Of a stretch of 18,559 bases of DNA, positions 1 to 8,739 are shown one piece after another. The position numbers and the translations under genes were made by a program. The DNA comes from Echinococcus granulosus (Eukaryota; Platyhelminthes; Cestoda; Cyclophyllidea; Taeniidae): assembly GCF_000524195.1 (NCBI RefSeq), contig NW_020170564.1, forward strand, positions 78,918-97,476, written 5' to 3'. The notes beneath the pieces are model-generated. The model saw only the letters and a list, made by a program, of their open reading frames with translations, did no database searches and was not told where the DNA came from. Numbering within the stretch: the stretch's first letter is position 1; each line of letters begins with the position of its first letter.

Positions 1-56
1 AAATCAGGTAACTTAAAAGAAAAACAAAAAGCAGAAGGAAAGACGTCGCTTCTCAC

Positions 57-91
57 CTTTACACTCCTGCTCGCACCGGCTGCCATCGGGG
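57..91 (-). CDS. 35-bp exon continuing the basic region
   Basis: The acceptor TTTGTATAG precedes 91 and the donor GTGAGA follows 57. It reads PDGSRCEQECK in the phase left open by the exon ending at 177, so the joined peptide runs IRSRRSSPDGSRCEQECK. It leaves in phase 1, so at least one more exon must lie left of the window. Very short exons are common in flatworm genes. The family is not recognised. Confidence 0.5.
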
Positions 92-176
92 CTATACAAA
101 CAAAAAAACAATCTGAATGGACGATGCTACTTAAAAGGCATTTCAGTAGATGGCTCATTGGGTCGCAAGCACATAC

Positions 177-282
177 CTGGAGCGTCGAGAGCGTATCTTG
201 TGGCCAAGTTCGCTGATATTGGCACTGCTGCGAGATATCTTGTTGCGCAAATGCTCCACCATCACTTTGCGACGACTTTTAC
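177..282 (-). CDS. Small basic exon, probably of the same unidentified gene
   Basis: A polypyrimidine-rich acceptor ending TGTAG precedes 282, and the donor GTATGT follows 177. The 106-nt exon has 34 whole codons and is strongly basic (KSRRKVMVEHLRNKISR, then ISELGHKIRSRRS), likely helical. It is entered in phase 1, matching the donor phase of the exon ending at 3197, and left in phase 2, matching the next exon at 91. About 2.9 kb separates it from the 3197 exon, so further exons may lie between. It could also belong to a different gene. Confidence 0.55.
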
Positions 283-3196
283 CTACATTGACAGTGGAAA
301 GAAAAAGGATGTGGGAGAGTAAACGTGGAAAGGATAAAAAGCTACTGATTATTGGAAAAAAAATCAAGAAAATCAGCGCCACTGCCACAGATGTGTGTGT
401 GTGCGGATTGCTATGACAGATTGTAGACATCAAGATATCAATGGAATTAGATGTGGCGTTAGATAGATTGGTCAATTGAAATGCAAGGGAAAAGTGATCA
501 GTTGAAGAGGAAATGGGCAGGCGATTTGAGAATCAGCAAGTGGCTTTCCGTGTGGAGCAACGAGATGACGAAAAGTGATTTAACAGAAGTCGCGATAAAC
601 GGCGAATGGGGTCAAGTAAACGAACCCTGTCGACTCGCATTTGGTATTTGCATCTTCTTTGGCAGCATCACTTGAGGGGAGGAAGAGATGCTCTTTAGCA
701 GGCAGGCAGACTGGCAGCAATTCTAAACCACCTACTCACTCGCCCCTCCATCCACCAAAACATCTCTCACAACCCATCTATCCCTCCCACATTCGTCCGT
801 CAATTCACGCCTCCAACCAAATTTGAGCTATCCCTTCCTTCGGCGTCCCCAAATACATCCCCAATCCAGCTTTCGGTTCACAAAGTTCTGCTTCATGGAA
901 CAACCCACCAAGTGACTTACCTCTCCCTGACACGTATACATCCACTTCGGTACCGTCGGTCTCTTTACCTGTCCCCACTCGCGAACTATCACTTCCTCCC
1001 CAAACCACCTATCCATCTCCAGGCGCACTCATGCTCTGACCGTCCACCCACAAGTCCAATTCTTCCTCTTCTGGGCCGTCAATCAATTGGATCAGTCACC
1101 TCAGCTGCAGTGACTTCGAGACGAGCGACGAAATTGCCGAGTTCGTCGAACCCCCATTCAGATACAACCACGACCACTAGATGAGAGCAATCAAGCCTAC
1201 AGTTGATGTGGAAGAACACAAGACTGACAAGGGGAGGGGGAGCAGTGAAGCTCAAGGTGAACGTGGCATCCCTCTCCCCCCCCCTGAGGCCATGATTTAC
1301 CTAAAACAGGACAAACTTCGTGCCCGCAAGAGCGCTACACCACCCAGGCCAGCCACATGGTCCGGAAACTTAGCTAAACAACGGAAGTACAGTGGCAAGA
1401 AATAAAGGAAGGAAAAACGCGAAATGGGAGCTGCCCCAGAGGAAAAGATGAATTTAAACTGCACCTGAAATATTCTTGCCTTCTATGTGGAAAAGGATCG
1501 CGAATGAAAAGACACGAGTTATCAAATTGACGGCGATTAGTTCTAACGCTTTGTATAGATGTAATAACAACGCATTCTAGAAGAATTCAAATGTGATTCG
1601 ATCGAGAGCTGAAATGTGGTACTGGTTGATGATGCACTTGACGGTCGAATCTACCGTCATGGCTGAAAATGACCCTCCGTCTATCCCACTTCCCACCATC
1701 CTGCTACCCACTCACACCTCCATACCCTCATTCCTCTTTCCCCCTTCCTTCATTCACCTACTGCCGACCTAACAATCTACTACCGCCTATCTTACAGTCA
1801 CTGTTCGCATTCCACTCAGCTCCACAATACACTGTCACAACAACACAACGCACACTTCTTCTGTCTCACCCCATCACACACTGCTGCCACTGACCCTGTG
1901 ATTATGCAGATGGCAGAGTGATGAGGCCTGGCACTCACTCAAAGGCAATACTCGCCTACAAATTGGGTAAAACTTCTTGGCATACCTCTCCGCATATTGA
2001 ACGATCCAGTCGAGCATGCGCATGACGACTGGTCTCGTAAAGTTATTAACCAACCAACTAAACTGCTTAATCAATCGCACCTGTCAAACAGTGACAGTGG
2101 AACGGGTACACCAAGCAAGCATAAGACAAAGAAAGATTGGCAGGTTGTTTTTGACGGCTCATGTGCCACAGGCCAATATTTGCATTCCCTTAATCGCCCC
2201 TCCCATATACGCAAACAACCGAAGATTTGTGCAAAATTTGATTAAAAGAAGGCATCCTCCTTCCTTTCTGTCATCTTCACTACCCTTTTTGTTATCTAGA
2301 CATGTAAAATAACAAAGAGGTGTCGACAAGACGCTGGCTGGTAGCTAAGTCGGAATGACCTTGGGCGGACCAATGGGACTACAGGGGGCTTGTGGTGACC
2401 TGCACAGAGTTCAATTGTGAAGTATTAATGATATCAACATGACACGAGGTCTGAGAAGATAAAGCGGCAATGCTACTGCTACCAGCCGTAGTAAGCAGTA
2501 AGTGCTCCTGTCATACCACCCCCACTGCCCTCAGCAGCAGGCACGCGTTACGGAGGCCAGTGGAGTGGTCCGATCAAAATACCATTGCTAATCAAGGTGG
2601 CAGACAACAATGTTAATGAGTGGGTGGGTGGGTGGGTGGGTGAATGAGTGAGCAGCGTGTGGTGCTGAAGATGTACCTGTGTGAATAAAGGCGTAAAATC
2701 CGACACCATGGATACCAACTCGTGTTTACTAAAGACTCTGGGAGCACAGCAGAACGACGAAGTACTTAGCCACTGAGCAGCAAGACGGTAGATTGAATGA
2801 TGTCGACGCCTTCAACACAGATGGACGTACGTCGGCGTGCGTACGTCATTGCCGTTTTCGGTGATGATGGTTACGCTCTCGGTGCACAACACAGCAGTCG
2901 CACACTCCTGTGAACAGTTCGTAAGTGTGGGACTCCTGCCTAGTTCTGAACGTCTGATCGACGTAAAACTTCTCGCAGTGACGTAAGGTAGCATTAAAAA
3001 ATGAATCCCTCCTTAGAAACGGTTAGCTCCGTCACTCAGTAACACTGGCAGTTTTTTGAAGTTATCACACGGTGGGCACCATCAAGACACTTTTCGCGTT
3101 TGACGGGTACGGAATATTCGAATGCTGCAGATGCTAAGCTAAAGGAGCACTTTGCCACGATCGTATCAGCACATATGACGAAAGATAGACACTCAC
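283..3196. other. Long putative intron or intergenic stretch without a supported gene
   Basis: I see no convincing exon here. It holds pyrimidine-rich tracts on the plus strand (about 730-1060 and 1675-1760), which explain several low-complexity open frames. It also holds a (GTGG)n run at 2617-2652 and a short palindrome at 2824-2847. If the exons at 3197 and 282 are adjacent, this is one 2.9-kb intron. Confidence 0.5.
2617..2652. repeat. (TGGG)n tetranucleotide repeat
   Basis: Five or more near-perfect GTGG units followed by degenerate TGAATGAGTGAG. Confidence 0.9.
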
Positions 3197-3699
3197 CTTC
3201 ACCATGAGTTGATACAGGATTCTGTCCATCTCCCGTCCTTCCATTAAGAGTTGGTGTTGTTGAAGCCTCTCCTGCAAACAGCGAGGGCGTCCGTCCTAGT
3301 TTTCTCTCCATTCGACCGCTGTCTTCTTCATCCTGCGACGCAAGTGGGTTGTAGGACTTGGTCCCCGCCCCAATCCCCCTACCAGCGACGCCATTTGAAA
3401 GCAGATTTGATTCACTGCCTCCTCCCCCTCCGTCTAGGATACCTCCGGTCAAATCCGAAGCTCCAGTCGCCCAACCCATGGGCCCAAGACCCGGATGAGA
3501 AGAGATTATCGAAGCTCCCATGATTACAGAGCCTTCTTCTGCTTGTGGTTGCTGTTCTTCTGTCAATCGAGATTGGCGCGTAGCAGAGGAGACGTAGCTA
3601 CCGTTGTCACCACGACCCTGTACGCGATTCTTCATGTTGCGGAGCTTGGCCCCCAAACGAGAGTGACTGTCGCCAGTAGGAGGTGTCATTGTGAAATCA
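3197..3699 (-). CDS. Internal exon of the same unidentified gene, Gly/Ser-rich linker
   Basis: The acceptor CTTTCAG precedes 3699 and the donor GTGAGT follows 3197. The exon is 503 nt, entered in phase 2 and left in phase 1, with 167 whole codons and no stop. It codes for DFTMTPPTGDSHSRLGAKLR, a basic KNRVQGRG stretch, a Gln/Glu-rich part, then long Gly/Ser/Asn-rich low-complexity sequence including a five-glycine run. This looks like a disordered linker. Plus-strand frames over it (3251-3523 and 3495-3719) are antisense shadows. A frame beginning at the ATG at 3689 is possible, but the upstream phase match to the 4109 donor favours an internal exon. Confidence 0.7.
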
Positions 3700-4108
3700 C
3701 TGAAAGATGTGGTGAGTAATTACGCTGCTTAAATTGGTGACATAAGTGACTGGTCTATCGTCGTTTGAAATCCATTATACAGTAATGGCAGTGTGGCGTA
3801 CTGCCACATTACATTTCTATTAGCACACACCAGTTTTCGTCATGGATTCGCAATAAGAGGAGGACTCGGGGAGCAACACTGTTGAGCAACTATCCCGATT
3901 TCGTTGGCTGGTTACCACGTCTATACTTTATAGAATGAAGGTAGTCCACTGAGACGCACAACAGAGGAAGTGCTGAAGCCACATCTAATCTCCCCCTACG
4001 CAGTGAGGCAATTAACGAATGGGGAAAAAGGTGTGGGAAATATGAACTTAACCAAGCATCACTAATACTGTTTAGAGGGATTATAAGCAGATAGTACATT
4101 TTCCTTAC
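3700..4108 (-). other. Putative 409-bp intron of the unidentified gene
   Basis: Bounded by donor GTAAGG and acceptor CTTTCAG. No content recognised. Confidence 0.55.
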
Positions 4109-4410
4109 TGCTGTTGTGCCTTGAAGGATAGCGATCCACGAGGTGTGCCGTGTTTAGAGTGCGTTGACCCCGATGCAGCCATTGGGATCGTGCCCTCTGG
4201 CCAGTAGTCGAGGACCCATATCCAAAAGGAAAGCTGGCCACAGGGGATGGGGTTGTGCTTGGTCGGTTGGAGTTCGCGGACGTGCAGCTGCGAAGTCACA
4301 AGAGATGGTGGTGGCGCCGGCGGCCAGGGCAATTCAGTCAGCAAGATGATTACTTGGCCAACTTCGCGCTCCTTCCCGTCCACCACCAGCATTCGCACGC
4401 TGTCCACAGG
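4109..4410 (-). CDS. Exon of an unidentified gene, with C2-domain-like strands
   Basis: This open stretch ends at a good donor (GTAAGG) after CAGCA at 4109. It starts either at 4410 (acceptor CTAAG) or at 4399 (acceptor GACAG). Its product contains VRMLVVDGKEREVGQVIILL, which fits the pattern of C2-domain strands 6-7 (hydrophobic strand ending in Asp, then I/V-G-x-V-x-I). A segment ending CGQLSFWIW follows and could be the last C2 strand. The part after that is Pro/Ser-rich. The phase-2 end joins the exon at 3699-3197. A class I Rab11-FIP-like or synaptotagmin-like protein would fit the fold pattern, but I do not recognise the family. The C2 call is inference from a strand pattern only. Confidence 0.6.
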
Positions 4411-4997
4411 CTTAGGTGTGACGCTTTAAATTGAATAAGAGAAGTTGCTCATTAGTGTACTTATGTATACAGGCGGACAAATGGATGGGTCGGTCAGTGA
4501 TGCGACAGTGGGACGAAGTAATAAATGAGGTGAACAGAAGAATGAAAAAGACAAATAAATTAGTGGATAGTTGAAATGATTTGTGAACAAATGTGTAAGC
4601 GAGAAATAAATTAGCCATTACCCACGCTCAAGTTAAAAAATGACTGGAAACAAGGTGAGGATGCACAAGGATGAAAGGTGAGGAAATTATATTAAAAAAG
4701 CAATCAATGAGAACTCAGCTGACGCGATAATATGTGCCTAGTAAAAATAAATCGGGCTATTGCACGACCCTGCAACACACTCACGCTTAACAGAGAATCA
4801 CATGACACAACGCGATGCATTTTCCCGTGCACTAGCACTCACATTAGCACTTCACAATCCCATCGTGGGAAGCCATCCTGCTCATCAACGATCCCAGTAG
4901 CTTGCTTTTTTTCTCCACCGATAAAAATCACGCGCCACCTACGAGTCTGTGGAGCTATTAGCGAAAATGCCGTAAAGGCGAAAAGAGAGCCCTACAC
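4411..4997 (-). other. Putative intron of the unidentified gene
   Basis: AT-rich stretch between the exons ending at 4998 and starting at 4410. Plus-strand frame 4732-5076 partly overlaps it and shows no domain. No other content is recognised. Confidence 0.45.
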
Positions 4998-5157
4998 TTT
5001 TTACTTCCTGCCACGCGGTAATCCAAATTTCTCCCATCATGAACTGAAAGTAAGAGAGGAAGAGAGTGATAAATAATCAATGAAAAGGCCAAAATAACAG
5101 GAGGATAAGTACGTACCAACGATTTTTACTGAGCGTGGAAGGCGACTCATTTCGCAC
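4998..5157 (-). CDS. Two tiny upstream exons (5157-5117 and 5043-4998) of the unidentified gene
   Basis: Exon 5157-5117 is 41 nt, with acceptor TTGTATAG and donor GTACGT. Exon 5043-4998 is about 46 nt and follows acceptor TTACTTTCAG. Joined in phase they read CEMSRLPRSVKIV then VHDGRNLDYRVAGS, a strand-rich sequence that would precede the C2-like VRMLVVDG of the next exon. The second donor is ambiguous. Ending at 4998 (GTGTAG) fits the acceptor at 4399, while ending at 5015 (GTGGCA) fits the acceptor at 4410. Both keep the frame. The exons were chosen by splice signals and phase, not by a database match. Confidence 0.5.
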
Positions 5158-6226
5158 CTATACAAGGTTAGAAAATCGATGCGCAGTATGAGTGAAGTCA
5201 AATAAAATAGATTATAAATGCCAGGTCTAGTTCTTAAATCAGGCACAAATTGGAACAAGTCAACATAGTGAAGGTGAAAGGTATCAGTTAAGTGTAATCA
5301 GAAAAACCTGAATAGAAATAGGAAACATCGAAAAATTGGAATTATCGCTAGATAATACCAGTATTTAAGATGAAGGGAAGCAAAAATTAGAAAGTTTACA
5401 TGACGGACCAAGATTTACCCTCAAAGTAAGGTAAAAACACAAAACAATTACGACGATAACCTGGGAGATGACAGGCAGAGTACCCACGGTTTTAAAGAAG
5501 CGCCACGGCCGGCAATAGCATCAGTACTGCTATAGGTTGCAGTATTAGAAAATTCTTAAAAAAGGATACATTGATAAATAACTGTTAGACCAACTGTAAT
5601 ATTTCGCTTTCGGTTTGGAAAATGGTGTTGAGATCCTTTAATTTGATAAAGTGACACTTCTTTATTGTGGAGAGATTTTATACTATTTAGCTTTAGACTG
5701 CGGCCTTTAAAGTAAAATCCTTTGTTTCGATTTTGCATCGTATTATTTAAAACACGATCTTCTGGTGTACAGAAGACTAAAGAGGGCAATAGCATGAATT
5801 GGAGACCAGGCTATGGTGCCTAAGAGCAGTCCGCGTTATCAAGCGTGGGGGCAAAAACTATGGAAGCATTCTACACTAATTCGCACATAAGAGATGACAA
5901 CGTAAAGTCCTGCTGGCAGAAAGACTATTCTTGTCATTTGATTTTTTAAAATACTGCCAAATTATTGGGCAAAGGTGATTATTTACTCTCAGCAAAGTAG
6001 CTGACAATTTGGGAGTTCAGCATGTTTTGATGCATTAAACCTCTCTGGTAATGTCTATCATGATCATATCGGCTGCTTCCGTCGTGATTTTGCTGATATT
6101 TTTGACTAGTAAACGAACCTTATGGATCTGGCAACGGTATTTCTGCCATTGGACGGTACCGCATCCGCTCTCTTAGTTAGCGTTTGAAATCTAGCTATGC
6201 ATCCACACAACTCTACGAATCTTCAC
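5158..6226. other. AT-rich stretch without a supported gene
   Basis: Probably an intron of the unidentified gene. The minus-strand open frame 5556-5795 is AT-rich and lacks splice or domain support. Nothing else is seen. Confidence 0.4.
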
Positions 6227-6329
6227 CTTATATGCAGACCTACAACAAAGCAAGAGAGACGTGGAAATACAAAGACAAGCGGGGTAGACGACGATGAAGA
6301 TTCGCTGCCTTCGCTTTTGGGCAAGCGAC
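6227..6329 (-). CDS. Candidate further upstream exon (Ser-rich), tentative
   Basis: This 103-nt open stretch lies between acceptor CTCTGTTGTAG and donor GTGAAG. It is entered in phase 1 and left in phase 2, and so is compatible with the 5157 exon. It reads RLPKSEGSESSSSSTP and then hydrophobic residues. A second, stronger polypyrimidine acceptor (TTTGTTGTAG, exon from 6239) would leave only a 13-nt microexon in the same phase. More Ser/Pro-rich open sequence with splice-like borders occurs at about 6360-6560. This is weak evidence. Confidence 0.25.
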
Positions 6330-6644
6330 CTACAACAGAGATGTCATTGTTGAAAACACCTGTGTGATCATGCATTGACTGCGTTGTGGTGATGGATGCA
6401 CGGTGGTGAATGTAGGGGAGCGCGAGTGTAAGTACCTTTGAAGCCCAGGACATCTGACAGTTTTCCTTAAGGGATTAAAGTGAAAATCTTTCTTACGGAT
6501 GGTTGATTTGATGCAGTTAGTGACACAGGCGGTAAGAGCGAAGGCCGTATGTTGACGCAAGCCAACTTAGACAATCCGCATGTGGATGCAGTTGAGAGGC
6601 CTGACTCACGCTCCATTACTTTAATTGCATGCTTAAAATTGCAT

Positions 6645-7351
6645 TTGGCAAAGGGCTACTTTATTCCTTAGTGATTGTGCCTTAGTCGAATGGGCTGGCC
6701 TCCAGGCTATGCAAGTAACTTTGTACTCTTTTGGCTGCAGTAAAGTCTCGGGCTGCTGCAATTTTGGCAAAGGAAAGTAAATCTTGCCTTAAATTGTACC
6801 TACCCTGATTTCTGCCCAGAAGTAATAAATCTCACTAGGGCGGAAGAGGTGGACGTGCTACAAATGTGAGAATCAGTAACGACTTTAAGCAGAAGGGCCG
6901 AAACTGACTTCTATCTTCGATTTCTGCAAGGAAGATAATAATGACGATGAATAGAGACCCGATCGATATGGCCAAGCAGAACCGAAATGACAACAATATT
7001 GCCAGTGTTTTCTACATCTAGCTGTAGATGCGCCTGTTGATTAGCACAATTCCTTGTCCCAAAATCCAGCTTCCAAACTAGACAAAGCTCCGGATCAAGC
7101 GGAATTGCCGAGAGTGATTAGTGCCATTGCGGTGACGTGCCTGCTTAGTTGCATATATATTTGATGACTGGTACGATCGGCTCGAGAGTGTAATTCCTTC
7201 AGCACCAATTACTTTTCAGCAACTGACGCAGGAGGCCGACCAAAAAGGAGTGTCTGGGACGAAGATTAAGGGGGGAAGGAGGTTTTATAATACATTAGTT
7301 GGTTGTTTGGCTCTTGTTTTCGGTAAAGAGCCACCTCGAGTCTTGGCCATT
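6645..7351 (+). repeat. Dispersed repeat, copy A, decayed
   Basis: This copy is similar over several blocks to 17682-18559. Shared blocks include the GGCTGGCCTCCAGGCTATGC region near 6700, AAAGTAAA near 6774, CTTAGTTGCAT near 7144 and the end motif near 7295. The plus strand carries a broken reading frame with the same spaced residues as copy B: KVN, YPDF, VINL, LQM, ESVT, then LLSC and ST. It has in-frame stops, two of which (TGA TGA) sit where copy B has CGA CGA. The distance between internal anchors is about 370 bp here and 531 bp in copy B, so this copy has deletions. The element class is unknown. Confidence 0.65.
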
Positions 7352-8739
7352 TACCAAGTGAGCTGTTGTTCGAGCCGTGTCAGTACCCCCCCAAAGCTTT
7401 ACCCACTAAAGCGTATAAATATATTTTATTTGAGCACTGTGTACTCTTCCACTTTCAGGGATGTCTCGGAGTGCTACACACAAGGTATAATTTTGGTAGA
7501 GAGACGCATGTACACTTAGCACAACTCATTCTTTGCATCTTCTACACCACCAGTGATGACTGTGGATTCAAAGTGTAAGAGATGTTGTTTTCACACGATA
7601 GACAGTAAAGACATCATACAAATTACTTCACCAATCAGTTCCTTTACCAATCCATCCGCTTGGTCCGTACTTAAATACCCGTCCGCCGCGGATTCGTTAA
7701 ATTGTCGTGTACATATAAAGTATTCGGCAACAATTGTCATTCATTTTACTGTAACGCAACTTTCATTTCGTCATTTTTTATTCAGAGTTGCTATTCCAAA
7801 TTTTTTAACATACTGGCATGATTTCAGGCCCATCAAATTAACGGAAATTTAGAAATATACTTACCTATCTATTATCTGCATTTGAAATTATTTTTTGGGG
7901 TACTTTAAATTTCTTTTAACCGATGGGAATTCAGATACAAGAGTCACCTAGGTTGGTGACCTCACCGCGGCAGCATAAACGACGCAAGGATGGTCGCACT
8001 CACGATTATGATCAACAACCTCTTCCTAACTAGTTCAGCTTGTATTTCTGGCAATCTTCATTTACAAATCGGTCACTTCCTCCGGTACCTTTCATGGCCC
8101 AAAATAGCGGCAAGTGTCATCATATCCCGGATATGCTAGCAGTAGCATAATACACCTACCGGCTACAAGTCAACTGGGTGCATGCTGCAAGTCCTGTTCA
8201 GATACTTGACTACTCCTAAATTCACTCCTCTCGTTCATATCCTACCCCATAGCATCGAATCAGCAATTGTCCCTGAATGCCAACGCCTCACTCATAACTT
8301 CAAAAAGGAGCTATGACCCGGGTTAACTTCCCTCTTTTAGACAAGCTCCTCATCCCGTCCACCTTTTCGTCATCTCTATACCCATTTATGTGCCTGACCT
8401 CCTAGTAGTTACCAAGAGTTGTAGATCAAAGATAAGCAGACATTCCTTGTCTCGTCTATACACTCCTGAAAAGAATTCAAGCGGAAGGTGTACACGACCT
8501 TCCCTTCCTCACACACTTTTAATGTGAAAAACCGACGTCCCCCTATTTTCTAACCCAAATCAAACACCACATAAGCATTCAAATTCACAAAAGCTAACTT
8601 TTAATCACCCTGACACTCCACACAGGAAGAAATACTCGATAAGAGAAAAGCACCTTGCCCACCGGCTACTGGTAGATTTTATAACAATTCATTTTAAATT
8701 TACTAAATTCGACTGTTTGAAAGGACTAAGAGAGATCAA
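7352..8739. other. Non-coding stretch between repeat copy A and the SAMM50 stop
   Basis: Holds the SAMM50 3'-UTR at its right end. The plus-strand frames at 7366-7852 are overlapping short frames in AT-rich sequence with no recognisable domain. Confidence 0.5.
8600..8605 (-). terminator. Possible polyadenylation signal of SAMM50
   Basis: ATTAAA on the minus strand about 135 nt after the SAMM50 stop; another ATTAAA is at 8518-8523. I see no AATAAA close by. Confidence 0.25.

Noticed and set aside
1669..1893. Plus-strand open frame, 74 codons
   Set aside because: Pyrimidine-rich low complexity (Pro/Ser/Leu), no splice or domain support.
2490..2560. Possible terminal exon on the minus strand reading to GALTAYYGW and a stop
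   Set aside because: No acceptor puts this frame in phase with the donor at 3197, and the peptide matches nothing I know.
2617..2652. (TGGG)n as a telomere or G-quadruplex element
   Set aside because: It is short and in a gene-bearing region; the unit is not a known telomere repeat. A simple tandem repeat is the sufficient explanation.
3251..3523. Plus-strand open frame, 90 codons
   Set aside because: Antisense to the Gly/Ser-rich exon 3699-3197. Its Pro/Leu-rich content is the complement of that low-complexity sequence.
5556..5795. Minus-strand open frame, 79 codons
   Set aside because: AT-rich sequence with no recognisable domain and no suitable splice borders.
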